Assembly: GCA_049287025.1 (NCBI GenBank)
Contig: JBAQFA010000010.1
Span: 1-29,841, forward strand
Source: UBA11710 sp049287025
Lineage (GTDB): Bacteria; Patescibacteriota; Patescibacteriia; Magasanikbacterales; UBA922
Direction of reading: 5' to 3'
Length of the DNA stretch: 29,841 bases
Each line of letters begins with the position of its first letter. Position 1 is the stretch's first letter. A program made the position numbers and the translations under genes. Positions 6,443 to 14,373 of this stretch are shown here, in pieces. Under the pieces are notes generated by a model. It did no database searches, had not been told where the DNA came from, and was given only the letters and a program-made list of their open reading frames with translations.

Positions 6443-8614
6443 TTACAATTTCTTCCTTTTTAATAGCAAAGAATTCAATACCACACTTACAGAACTCATA
6501 GCCATGGCAAGCCCAGCATATTCAGCGCGAAGTAATCCTAGAGCAGCAATTGGGATACCAATACTATTATAAAACAAGGCCCAAAACATATTTTGTCTGA
6601 TTTTACTCATGGTCTGTCGGCTTAGTTTAATGGCTTTGACCACATCGCGCAAATCATTTTTTACTAGCACTATCCCCCCAGTTTCCATAGCCACATCTGT
6701 CCCACTACCCATCGCAATCCCCAGGTCGGCCTGAGCCAAAGCTGGTGCATCATTGATGCCATCACCGACCATTACTACTTTTTCTTTTTTTGCTTGAAAT
6801 TCTTTTATTAAATTTAATTTATCTTGGGGTAAGACTCTACCTCGCCATTCTTTAATTCCAACCTCTCTGGCAATTGATTCGGCTGTCTTATTATTATCAC
6901 CTGTGGCCATTATTGGTTTTAAACCTAATTTTTCTAAATCTTTTATCGCATCAAAACTTGTAATTTTTAATTTGTCTGCTACAGCAATATAGCCAGCCAT
7001 CTGTCCATCAACAGCGACCATTAAAACTGTTTTACCTTGTTCTTCTTCGCCCAGCATGGTTAATTTGAAATCTTCGTAACTAATATTATTTTCTTTTAAC
7101 AAAGCGCCATTACCAACCAACACATCTTTACCTCCCACTTTTGCTCTAACCCCGCGCCCAACTTCGGCTGAGAAATCTTCTATTTCCAAAAATTCTAATT
7201 TTTCTTCTTTAGCCTTTCTCACCACGGCTTCAGCTAAAGGATGTTCGGATTTATTTTCCACTGATGCCACAATCTGTAATAAACTTTTTACTTTTACCTT
7301 TTTACTTTCTACTATATTTGTCACAACCGGTTTTCCCTCAGTCAATGTACCAGTCTTATCAAACACTACCACACTTACTTTTCCTGCCACTTCCAAAGCT
7401 TCTCCGCCTTTTATCAAAATACCATTTTCTGCGCCTTTACCAGTGCCAACCATAATTGCTGTTGGAGTAGCTAGGCCAAGTGCACACGGACAAGCAATTA
7501 CCAATACGGCTGTAAAAGCCATTAAGGCAGTTACAAATGGCGCGCTAATAATAAAATACCAAACTAAAAAAGTAATAATCGCAATTAAAATTACCACTGG
7601 CACAAAAATGCTAGAAACTTTGTCGGCAAATTTTTGAATTGGCGCTTTTGAACCTTGGGCTTCTTCTACTATTTTTATAATTTGCGCGAGCATGGTATCT
7701 TTGCCTACTTTAGTTGTTTTAAATTTGAAACTGCCGGTCTTATTTATAGTCGCGCCAATTACATTATCGCCAACTTTTTTTTCTACTGGAATACTTTCAC
7801 CAGAAATCATGGATTCATCAATACTAGAATAACCCTCTATTACTTCACCATCCACGGGAATTTTTTCACCGGGACGAACAATTACAATATCACTGACTTT
7901 TACTTCTTCAATCGCAATATCAATTTCTTGACCATCTTTCAAAATACGGGCTGTCTTGGCTTGCAAACCAATTAATTTTTTTATCGCTTCGCCGGTCTTA
8001 CCTTTAGTTTTGGCTTCCAACCATTTGCCAAGAATTACAAAGGTAATTAATAATGATGAAGTCTCATAAAACACATCACCATTAATTAAATAGGTGGTAG
8101 CTAAACTATAAAAATAAGCGGCTGAAGTACCAACAGCAATAAGAGTGTCCATGTTGGCGGTTTTATTTTTTAATCCATACCAAGCGCCACGATAAAACCT
8201 AAACCCAATGAAAAATTGCACGACCCCAGCCAAAATTGATTGAATGATTCGGCTCTGTACTGACATATCTTTCACAATCATAGCTAATACAAACACTGGC
8301 AAAGACAACACTAAACTAAGCAAAAAGTAATTTCGCTCTTTTTTTATTTCTGCCATTTGCTGAATCTGATGATGATCATGTTCACCATGTTTTGATTCCA
8401 AAATTTGTTCTGCCTTATAACCAGCCTGTTTTATGGCTTCAACTACTTCTTTGTGTTCATGGTGACTATCATTAAATTCCACTGTAGCTTTGGCTGTAGC
8501 ATAATTAACATTAGCGGTTTTCACCCCAGCTACTTTTTTCAACGCGCCTTCAATTACCAAAGCACATGAGGCGCAATGCATACCAGAAATATTAAATTGT
8601 TCTACTTTTTTCAT
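6443..8614 (-). CDS. copA: Copper-exporting P1B-type ATPase CopA
   Basis: This heavy-metal P-type ATPase pumps Cu(I) out of the cytoplasm. In order: one N-terminal HMA domain with GMHCASC (residues 11-17); a His-rich linker (HHEHKE, then HGEHDHH); paired transmembrane helices; the actuator SGES loop; the metal-transport helix CPC in VIACPCALGLATPT; the phosphorylation site DKTGTLT; the ATP-binding SEHPLA; and MATGDN and GDGINDAPALAQADLG of the P/hinge domain. The final membrane pair includes M-S-S-V-S-V-VLNSL. At 723 residues it is typical of single-HMA CopA. It is the last gene of the csoR operon, 86 bp after the DsbD-cupredoxin fusion. The CPC motif and the HMA GMxCxxC support Cu(I) over Zn/Cd. 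It has no Shine-Dalgarno sequence; a TATCTC repeat lies just upstream. Confidence 0.95.
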   Translation of the reverse strand: MKKVEQFNISGMHCASCALVIEGALKKVAGVKTANVNYATAKATVEFNDSHHEHKEVVEAIKQAGYKAEQILESKHGEHDHHQIQQMAEIKKERNYFLLSLVLSLPVFVLAMIVKDMSVQSRIIQSILAGVVQFFIGFRFYRGAWYGLKNKTANMDTLIAVGTSAAYFYSLATTYLINGDVFYETSSLLITFVILGKWLEAKTKGKTGEAIKKLIGLQAKTARILKDGQEIDIAIEEVKVSDIVIVRPGEKIPVDGEVIEGYSSIDESMISGESIPVEKKVGDNVIGATINKTGSFKFKTTKVGKDTMLAQIIKIVEEAQGSKAPIQKFADKVSSIFVPVVILIAIITFLVWYFIISAPFVTALMAFTAVLVIACPCALGLATPTAIMVGTGKGAENGILIKGGEALEVAGKVSVVVFDKTGTLTEGKPVVTNIVESKKVKVKSLLQIVASVENKSEHPLAEAVVRKAKEEKLEFLEIEDFSAEVGRGVRAKVGGKDVLVGNGALLKENNISYEDFKLTMLGEEEQGKTVLMVAVDGQMAGYIAVADKLKITSFDAIKDLEKLGLKPIMATGDNNKTAESIAREVGIKEWRGRVLPQDKLNLIKEFQAKKEKVVMVGDGINDAPALAQADLGIAMGSGTDVAMETGGIVLVKNDLRDVVKAIKLSRQTMSKIRQNMFWALFYNSIGIPIAALGLLRAEYAGLAMAMSSVSVVLNSLLLKRKKL

Positions 8615-8618
8615 AATA

Positions 8619-8688
8619 TCTCTATTTTATCTCTATTTTATCTCTATACATTTTACAATAATACATTGAGATAAATTGAGATAATATT
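8619..8688. repeat. TATCTC(A/T)AT inverted/direct repeat between copper genes
   Basis: Three direct copies of a TATCTCTATTT unit (about 8619-8654) face two inverted copies carrying TTGAGATAAATTGAGATA (about 8668-8688). This gives an imperfect long hairpin in the copA leader. The same words form the larger inverted repeat at 17571-17649, so this is a dispersed element. Confidence 0.7.
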
Positions 8689-8700
8689 TAACAAATACTC

Positions 8701-10026
8701 TTAATTAATCACTAAAAACTTCCCCCGATACATCCCCATACTGCAAGAAAATGGAATCTCACCAGTTTCAGTCGGAGTAAATTCAATTATATTTTCTCCT
8801 TTTTCTAAATTCTTGCTAATACCATATTTTCTCATTACCAGTGATGAAGCACATGAATAGGGATTAGTAGAATTAACTATCCAGCGTACTTTAATGCCTT
8901 TTTTTACAGTCAAAATATTTGGGCTGTAACCCGAATAATCTTGGGTCATTCTTATTTCTTGTACCTCACCATTGTCTACTTGTTCTACTGGCTGGGGTTT
9001 GACTGTGGTAGTAGAAAACAATCGCAAAGAATTACTAATATTAAATAAACCTAAAATTATTACTACTATGCCAGCCGTACTAAAAAATATTTTTGCTTTT
9101 TTACCTCTAAAAGCTGAGCTAAGCACACCAATTCCCAATAAACCAAAACTGGTACCAAAAGCAAAAATCGCCAAACTAAATCCCCCTAGCCAAAAACTAC
9201 CAGTGGACACAGCAAACAATTGCATGGCTTGAGTAAAGCCACAGGGTAAAAAGAAAGTTAAAACGCCAGACAGCATAGCTCCGCGGTGAGTGTATTCTTT
9301 CACATCTTTGCCCATGCCTAATTTTTGACTTATAAATTTTGGTAAAGCAATATTTTTATTTTGTAAAAATGGAAAAATGCCTAATAATTTTAGGCCCAAG
9401 AAAACCATTACCAAACTAACTGCTATAGTTAAAAAACTTAATAAATTCGTAGATAATTTGAAAGCTGAACCAAGCCAGCCGATTAAACCACCTAGAATAA
9501 AAAATCCACCAATTCTACCCAAATTAAAAAATAAATGGGGACGAAATTTTTGCCAAGCAGTCGCTTCGGGATGTAATTCGGCATGACGTGCAGAGAGACT
9601 CAACACCAAACCGCCAATCAAAGCCATACAAGTAGAGACACCGGCCACGAGACCAATAAGTAAAGCTGCGCCCAAACCAGCCTTATTACCTAAGCTAGCT
9701 CCTAAATTTCCCAGGCCAATCATTTTCCACAAAAAATATATTAGAACCAAAATCACAATTGCTTTTAGCAAATTATAATAATCATTTCTGTCTTGAGAAA
9801 ACCACGACAAACTATCTTGCTTACCCAATTTATAACCAGCATCTTCTACTGCTTTGTTAATCAATTTTTCGTCTGGTGTTTCACCACTAAAAAAAACTTG
9901 GGCTTCACCAATTTTTGAATTGACTTTAACATCACTAACACCTGGCACCTGCCTTATTTTTTCTCCAACCAAGATTTCACACGATTTACAATGCATGCCT
10001 TGAATTGGAATATTTAATTTATTCAT
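8701..10026 (-). CDS. HMA - DsbD-like membrane domain - cupredoxin fusion protein (copper handling)
   Basis: Three copper-related parts lie in one 441-residue protein. An N-terminal HMA domain has GMHCKSC (residues 10-16). A six-to-eight-helix membrane domain of the DsbD/CcdA-related 'sulfite exporter TauE/SafE' type follows (about 65-345), with its paired Cys in GVSTCMALIGG and LPCGFTQAMQ. A C-terminal cupredoxin-like domain (about 355-441) has candidate ligands in PYSCASS and in FSCSMGMYRG. HMA domains bind Cu(I), the CcdA-type domain moves electrons or metal across the membrane, and the cupredoxin would lie outside. It sits between csoR and copA, so a role in copper export or detoxification is well supported by context. 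The transport chemistry is not known from sequence. Confidence 0.88.
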   Translation of the reverse strand: MNKLNIPIQGMHCKSCEILVGEKIRQVPGVSDVKVNSKIGEAQVFFSGETPDEKLINKAVEDAGYKLGKQDSLSWFSQDRNDYYNLLKAIVILVLIYFLWKMIGLGNLGASLGNKAGLGAALLIGLVAGVSTCMALIGGLVLSLSARHAELHPEATAWQKFRPHLFFNLGRIGGFFILGGLIGWLGSAFKLSTNLLSFLTIAVSLVMVFLGLKLLGIFPFLQNKNIALPKFISQKLGMGKDVKEYTHRGAMLSGVLTFFLPCGFTQAMQLFAVSTGSFWLGGFSLAIFAFGTSFGLLGIGVLSSAFRGKKAKIFFSTAGIVVIILGLFNISNSLRLFSTTTVKPQPVEQVDNGEVQEIRMTQDYSGYSPNILTVKKGIKVRWIVNSTNPYSCASSLVMRKYGISKNLEKGENIIEFTPTETGEIPFSCSMGMYRGKFLVIN

Positions 10027-10076
10027 AAAAAATATAATTTATTTTCGTAATTTCGTACTTTTCGTATTTCGTATCC
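10027..10076. repeat. Degenerate TTTCGTA tandem repeat
   Basis: The 50-bp gap between csoR and the fusion gene is largely four to five imperfect copies of a TTTCGTA(A/T) unit. Other gaps in the window hold unrelated but similarly degenerate short repeats. Confidence 0.5.
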
Positions 10077-10352
10077 CTATTTTTTAGTCTGATCAAACAC
10101 CTTCATTAATTCTTTGACAAATTCTTGTCTAACTTTTTCGTTTTTAGATTCTAATTTGCTGGCTCCACAAGATAGTAGGTGACTCTCCAGAATATGATTA
10201 TTAATTTGTTTGAGCATACCAATCGCCGCATTGACCTGTTGAGCAATATCTAGACAATAACGATTTTCAGTCATCATCTTATCTACCAAGTCTAATTGCC
10301 CATGAACTTTTTTTAGATTAATTTTGATTTTGCCGGTATATGGTTCGATCAT
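10077..10352 (-). CDS. csoR: CsoR-type copper-sensing transcriptional repressor
   Basis: This is a 91-residue all-helical repressor of the CsoR/RcnR (DUF156) family. The Cu(I)-binding triad is present with the exact family spacing: Cys33 (in NRYC), His58 and Cys62 (in ESHLLSC), that is C-x24-H-x3-C. The N-terminal KKVHGQLDLVDKM matches the family's helix 1 (normally R-R-x-x-GQ). Binding of Cu(I) releases it from DNA. It heads the operon with the HMA-DsbD-cupredoxin protein and CopA, and a matching operator lies in the promoter. The frame can be extended to a TTG at 10397, but that start sits inside a palindromic repeat. The ATG at 10352 gives the normal family length. Confidence 0.9.
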   Translation of the reverse strand: MIEPYTGKIKINLKKVHGQLDLVDKMMTENRYCLDIAQQVNAAIGMLKQINNHILESHLLSCGASKLESKNEKVRQEFVKELMKVFDQTKK

Positions 10353-10380
10353 ATGAGAAGGATTAGAGATTAAGGAATAA

Positions 10381-10427
10381 GCCTGCCCACAATGCAAGTC
10401 CCGATAAAATCGGGATTGCAGGCGGGG
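10381..10427. repeat. Palindromic element in the csoR leader
   Basis: A nested inverted repeat: the inner stem TCCCGAT-AAA-ATCGGGA (10399-10415) extends outward to TGCAA/TTGCA, and GCCTGC / GCAGGC can pair outside it. It would form a strong hairpin in the csoR operon leader. No T-run follows, so it is not a normal terminator. Confidence 0.7.
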
Positions 10428-10475
10428 AATAAAGAATTTTTTAAAATTTATAATTTATAATTGTGAATTGATTAC

Positions 10476-10504
10476 AGTATACCTCCACCCCAGGTATAGG
10501 TCAA
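10476..10504 (-). promoter_or_regulatory. Promoter of the copper operon
   Basis: On the minus strand TTGACC, exactly 17 bp, then TATACT. The expected start is near 10469, about 117 nt before csoR. The leader includes the palindrome at 10381-10427. Confidence 0.75.
10478..10498. promoter_or_regulatory. CsoR-type operator inside the promoter spacer
   Basis: A perfect 7-7-7 inverted repeat, TATACCT / 7-nt C-rich centre / AGGTATA, fits the known CsoR operator form (TA-C-rich ... G-rich-TA). It covers the whole 17-bp spacer plus most of the -10. Repressor bound here would block RNA polymerase directly, and Cu(I) would relieve this. Confidence 0.75.
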
Positions 10505-10525
10505 GAGCAAGCCTGTGGATAAACA

Positions 10526-10558
10526 AAAATCACCCCAACGCTATGTCGGAGTGATTTT
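10526..10558 (-). terminator. Intrinsic terminator of the secreted Met-rich protein gene
   Basis: An 11-bp stem (AAAATCACTCC / GGGGTGATTTT, one G-U) with an 11-nt loop ends in a T-rich tail on the minus strand, 31 bp beyond the stop at 10590. It ends the sigma/MacAB-type unit before the copper operon promoter. Confidence 0.75.
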
Positions 10559-10589
10559 GTTCTTCTAATTATTTTGATTAATTTTATTT

Positions 10590-11090
10590 TTATTCTTGGC
10601 TGGTGGTATTATCAGTAGTATTTTGTCCCCTCATCATTCCTCGGCCACCATGCATCCCTCGACCAAAACCCATACCCTTACCCATGCCTTCACCTCTGTC
10701 TGGTAAACCAAGCTCTTGTCTGATTGCATTGGCTTCATCAGTCTTTCCCTCTTGCATCAGATTGTGCATTTCTGTAAATTTAGAAAAATTATTTTCATTC
10801 ACCACGTCCATAGTTTTTACAATTGGTGAATTGTTCAATCTTTCTTGCATCAAGGCTTGCCAAGCGGTGTAATCTTTATTATCCATAATCGTTTGCATTT
10901 TTTCTTGTTGAGCCTTCATCTCAGTAAAATGAGCCTGAGCCTCGGCCGGTAAATTGGCTGGATCAAAATTTTGTTTTGCTTTCTCGCCTCTGCCAGGGAA
11001 AACAGATGCCGAAGCCATAGTTACACTGGTGAGAGTGACAATTGCTGCCACCACTAACCCAAGGGTAAATAATTTATTGCGTTTTTCCAT
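10590..11090 (-). CDS. Secreted Met/Gly/Arg-rich small protein (Spy/CpxP-like composition)
   Basis: A 166-residue exported protein. Residues 1-29 form a signal peptide (KLFTLGLVVAAIVTLTSVTMASAS). The middle is helical and charged (AQAHFTEMKAQQEKMQTIMDNKDY). The tail is a Gly/Met/Arg-rich run (GMGKGMGFGRGMHGGRGMM) followed by TTDNTTSQE. Helical, Met/Arg-rich secreted proteins of this size include periplasmic stress chaperones and metal sponges, and the Met/His tail could bind Cu(I). Neither function is proven. It is the last gene of the sigma-factor unit, 48 bp after the putative anti-sigma gene, and stands just ahead of the copper operon on the same strand. Confidence 0.8.
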   Translation of the reverse strand: MEKRNKLFTLGLVVAAIVTLTSVTMASASVFPGRGEKAKQNFDPANLPAEAQAHFTEMKAQQEKMQTIMDNKDYTAWQALMQERLNNSPIVKTMDVVNENNFSKFTEMHNLMQEGKTDEANAIRQELGLPDRGEGMGKGMGFGRGMHGGRGMMRGQNTTDNTTSQE

Positions 11091-11138
11091 ATAATGATAG
11101 ATTAAAATGAATTAAGTAGCTACTAGAGTTTGTTAACT

Positions 11139-11927
11139 CTATCTATTAATACGCATCTCATCAAATTTTCTTTCAAAATCTGGTGGGGGTGGATTCATCA
11201 TTCTAAACCTAGGACGATTATTCATCCTATGTTTGAACATATCTTCTGTCATTATCATATCAGCCACAAAAACACTATCATCTTTTTTTTCTCCCACCAC
11301 TCTAACAATATCACCAACTTTTATAATAAAAACTGGGGGTAATTTTGCTTGTTCAATTGAAACTGTCCATTCTTTATCTTCCAAATCAAGCAATTCAAAA
11401 TCTTTTTCTCCAACAGACAAAACTTCTCCAGCCAAAAAACCCTCTCCTGGCCTAGCCCACATTCTAGCTCGCCGATGTTCCAAACCAGGATAAAGAGGAA
11501 TTCTATTAGATAAAGAATTTTCTAATCTTTCCCCCCAACCAATTCTAAAAGCCAAAACACCTAAACACAGGGTTAAAAACAAACTAACACTAATTATAAT
11601 TAAAATATTATAACGATAACCAGTCTTGGTATGTTTAAAATTAAAATAAGCCACAACTATAAACAAAATAAAAATTACCAACCAAAAGTAGGGCAAAACC
11701 TGAAACAAAAAATTAATTGGCCCACCAGAAATTTTTTCATACACTTCCCAATCGCTATTTTTGAGATGAAAAATAGATACAGCTGTAGCCAAGGCTCCAA
11801 TCACCACACTAAAGCCAAACAAAAACCATACCAGCCAATCTTTTAACAAAAAATGCCACCGAGCTTTTGGCTCAATTTTATCGTGCTTAATTTTGGCTAG
11901 CACTTTATTTATAATTTCTTCGGTCAT
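11139..11927 (-). CDS. Three-TM membrane protein, putative anti-sigma/regulatory partner of the ECF sigma factor
   Basis: A 262-residue protein. A basic cytoplasmic N-terminus of about 30 residues (MTEEIINKVLAKIKHDKIEP) is followed by three predicted transmembrane helices at about 31-52, 72-92 and 100-122. An exterior domain of about 135 residues follows, with a beta-rich, OB-like core (GEVLSVGEKDFELLDLEDKEWTV...VGDIVRVVGEKKDDSVFVADMI) and a Met/Arg/Pro-rich tail (HRMNNRPRFRMMNPPPP). It starts one base after the sigma gene ends, the usual position of an anti-sigma factor. The short cytoplasmic segment plus membrane anchor and external sensor domain fit that role. I do not see the classic zinc anti-sigma motif, so this is inferred from context. 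Confidence 0.7.
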   Translation of the reverse strand: MTEEIINKVLAKIKHDKIEPKARWHFLLKDWLVWFLFGFSVVIGALATAVSIFHLKNSDWEVYEKISGGPINFLFQVLPYFWLVIFILFIVVAYFNFKHTKTGYRYNILIIISVSLFLTLCLGVLAFRIGWGERLENSLSNRIPLYPGLEHRRARMWARPGEGFLAGEVLSVGEKDFELLDLEDKEWTVSIEQAKLPPVFIIKVGDIVRVVGEKKDDSVFVADMIMTEDMFKHRMNNRPRFRMMNPPPPDFERKFDEMRINR

Positions 11928-11928
11928 A

Positions 11929-12510
11929 CTAATCTATTTTAATATTTTGTTTAACTAATTCTTTTTTAAATTTTTCCTTAGCTCGATTGATCAGCGTCGC
12001 TACTGTCCCCATTGGTTTTTTCAAGATATCAGAAATCTCTTTGTAGTCTCTTTCTTCCAAAAATTTTAAAAATAAAACTTCTCTATATTTTATATCCAAA
12101 TTATTTAAAACTTTATTTATTACTTCTTGACTAAGTTTTGCATCCACTTCGTGAGCAATATTCAAATCTGAAACAAAATTATGCCAATCCTCTTCCTCAG
12201 ACAAAATTATTTCCATTCTATTTCTCTTTTTTCTAAATTCACTAATAACATGATTGTGGGCGATTCGGTATATCCAGGAAGAAAATTTTAAATCTGAATC
12301 AAACCCATACAAATTTTCATAAACTTTTATAAAGACCTCTTGCAAAATATCTTCTGCATCCTCATAGCGTACGCCAGAGATACGCATAATATATCTGAGT
12401 AATTTACTTTCATATTTTTCCATCAAGCACAAAAAATAACTTTGGTTTTCCAAAACTAATGGCACTAATTCTTCATCGGTTTTTCCCTCGCATTTTATAA
12501 TATAATTCAT
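11929..12510 (-). CDS. ECF-type RNA polymerase sigma factor
   Basis: This 193-residue group 4 sigma factor has only regions 2 and 4. Region 2 (about 30-95) contains the core-binding and -10 recognition segment EDAEDILQEVFIKVYENL and KFSSWIYRIAHNHVISEFRKK. Region 4 (about 125-185) contains the helix-turn-helix REVLFLKFLEERDYKEISDILKK / PMGTVATLINRAKEKFKKEL that reads the -35. The gene has one base between it and the lipoprotein gene upstream and one base before the putative anti-sigma gene downstream, so all three are tightly coupled. It likely drives an envelope-stress or efflux regulon that may include its own operon. The promoter it recognises cannot be told from the window. Confidence 0.92.
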   Translation of the reverse strand: MNYIIKCEGKTDEELVPLVLENQSYFLCLMEKYESKLLRYIMRISGVRYEDAEDILQEVFIKVYENLYGFDSDLKFSSWIYRIAHNHVISEFRKKRNRMEIILSEEEDWHNFVSDLNIAHEVDAKLSQEVINKVLNNLDIKYREVLFLKFLEERDYKEISDILKKPMGTVATLINRAKEKFKKELVKQNIKID

Positions 12511-12511
12511 A

Positions 12512-13132
12512 CTAACTAGCTATAGTGCTAGTAGACATTACTGGCGACATATTTAAAGTAAAAATTTTTGTATTACTCGAATAAAAAATTATTTTTGAAC
12601 CCCCATCACGAACCTGTATTACCAAACTAGTATCATCTTTTTTTATTATCTTACCATTTATACGAGACACACCAGTCTCTCGAGCACGAAATTGTCCGCC
12701 AGAACCATTTTGTCCTCCACTCGGTCTCTCGCCAATAAAATTACCTCTGTCTGGACGCTGTCCACCACTATTTTGTTCTGGATTATTTTGATTATTAAAC
12801 TGTCTGGTACTAGAAGGTCTTTCACTACCAAAACCAAATGATGAAGTTGGGAATTGACCAATTATAATTTGCAGAGCATTAATTGTGCCATCAGTATTTG
12901 TTTTTCCCATTACCATAATCTCTTTATCGATGAGCAAATCTTCGGCTGTACTTGTGACACTATTTTTCAAAAAACTATCAGTACTAGAAGCAAAATTAGA
13001 ATCATTACGCCCAGTTGTTGGTTGTAAATTATTATTACCTTCTTTAGGTTGTAAATTTGGGTTGGTAGTGCAACCAGAAGTAATTATAACAAATAATAAC
13101 AGTAAACTAAAAGTTAAAATAAATCGACGCAT
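12512..13132 (-). CDS. Lipoprotein with DUF5666-like domain split by a low-complexity insert
   Basis: This is a 206-residue putative lipoprotein. Residues 1-20 form a lipoprotein signal with lipobox ITSGC (Cys21). A Ser/Thr/Asn linker follows, then a short beta segment (KEIMVMGKTNTDGTINALQIIIG), a long Gly/Asn/Gln/Arg/Pro-rich insert (about 105-155), and a second beta segment (INGKIIKKDDTSLVIQVRDGGSKIIFYSSNTKIF). The G-x-I...D-x-T-x-x-V pattern resembles DUF5666-type small beta domains often found near sigma-factor or transporter genes. It lies 17 bp downstream of the permease and one base before the sigma gene. It could report on the outside of the cell or bind the transported compound; that is inference. 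Confidence 0.75.
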   Translation of the reverse strand: MRRFILTFSLLLLFVIITSGCTTNPNLQPKEGNNNLQPTTGRNDSNFASSTDSFLKNSVTSTAEDLLIDKEIMVMGKTNTDGTINALQIIIGQFPTSSFGFGSERPSSTRQFNNQNNPEQNSGGQRPDRGNFIGERPSGGQNGSGGQFRARETGVSRINGKIIKKDDTSLVIQVRDGGSKIIFYSSNTKIFTLNMSPVMSTSTIAS

Positions 13133-13149
13133 AAAAATAAAATTAAAAA

Positions 13150-14373
13150 TTATTGATAACGCAAAGCCTCAATGGGGTCAAGCTTGGCTGCTCGCCGAGC
13201 TGGATAATAACCAAACACAATTCCAATCAAAGCGGCAATCCCCACTGATAAAAAAACCGAACTATAAGTAATGGCTGTGGTTAGTCCGCTAAATTTATTT
13301 ACAGCTAAAGAAGCCAACCAACCAATTACAATTCCCAAAACACCTCCAATAAAAGTAAGGGCGACTGATTCGGCCAAAAACTGAACACTAATATCATGTC
13401 GATTAGCTCCAAGTGATTTGCGCAGACCAATTTCTCGGGTTCTTTCCGTAACCGTAGTCAACATCATATTCATAATACCAATACCGCCCACAATCAAAGA
13501 AATACTCGCAATCGCTCCCAAAAGTAAAGTTAGAGTATCAGTGACCGATGAAGCTGAACTAAGCAAATCAGCTTGGTTAACAATACTAAAATCGGCCTGG
13601 GTGGTGTCGCTAATGTGATGTCTTTGTAAAAGCAAAGTTTGGACTTCTTGCTGAACCAATGTCATGGTTTCGGCCGAAGAGGCTTGGATATTTATATTAC
13701 TTACCCCTTGATTACCAGTCATGTATTGTTGCGCTGTAGTAATTGGCACATAAATCAAATCATCCGCACTACCAAAACCTGTACCACCTTTGGCTTCCGT
13801 AATGCCAATAACTGAAAATTGTTGATCACCAATTCTAATTTTTTGCCCGACAGAATTGGTTCCTTCACCAAACAAATCAGTATTAACCGTTGGACCTAAA
13901 ATGGCTACTTTGGCGCGTGATTGAATTTGATTCGCGCTAATCTCTGCTCCCATATCCATAATAATTGCTTTCATGAGAAAATAACTATTATCAATTCCAT
14001 AAACGTTAGTATTGGTATTTGCCCCTTTGGCTGTCACTTGTTTACGTGTACTAACAGTGGGCGCGACATTATCAATATCAACCACGCTTGCTTTTATGGC
14101 ATCAGAATCTTCCAAAGTTAAGCTCTGGGCTGAACCACTACTTCCCCTTACCAAATTACCGGCCTGACGTTGAAAACCAGGTGTCACTACTAACAAATTG
14201 GTACCAAGTGATTCAATCCGATTGGTAATATCTTGAGAAGCTCCTTGACCAATAGAGATCATGGCAATCACTGATCCAATCCCAATTACAATTCCTAAAA
14301 TCGTCAAAGCCGAGCGGGATTTGTTGGCCGCCAAAGAAAAAAAAGTTTCATTTAATAAATCTCCACCTGTCAT
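13150..14373 (-). CDS. MacB-type ABC transporter permease
   Basis: This 407-residue permease of the MacB/FtsX class has the expected order. A first transmembrane helix (about 21-43, SALTILGIVIGIGSVIAMISIG) is followed by an extracytoplasmic MacB_PCD domain of about 230 residues, then three C-terminal helices (about 285-305, 330-355, 370-395). The characteristic motifs are GGIGIMNMMLTTVTERTREIGLRKSLGA and PARRAAKLDPIEALRYQ. MacB-type permeases couple ATP use in the cytoplasm to extrusion or mechanotransmission, usually of peptides, antibiotics or lipoproteins. It overlaps the ATPase gene by 4 bp (ATGA), so the two are translationally coupled. Confidence 0.92.
   Translation of the reverse strand: MTGGDLLNETFFSLAANKSRSALTILGIVIGIGSVIAMISIGQGASQDITNRIESLGTNLLVVTPGFQRQAGNLVRGSSGSAQSLTLEDSDAIKASVVDIDNVAPTVSTRKQVTAKGANTNTNVYGIDNSYFLMKAIIMDMGAEISANQIQSRAKVAILGPTVNTDLFGEGTNSVGQKIRIGDQQFSVIGITEAKGGTGFGSADDLIYVPITTAQQYMTGNQGVSNINIQASSAETMTLVQQEVQTLLLQRHHISDTTQADFSIVNQADLLSSASSVTDTLTLLLGAIASISLIVGGIGIMNMMLTTVTERTREIGLRKSLGANRHDISVQFLAESVALTFIGGVLGIVIGWLASLAVNKFSGLTTAITYSSVFLSVGIAALIGIVFGYYPARRAAKLDPIEALRYQ

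Noticed and set aside
10353..10397. Upstream TTG start for the CsoR-type gene
   Set aside because: The added 15 codons run out of a palindromic repeat and the protein would exceed the family's N-terminus; the ATG at 10352 gives the usual length.
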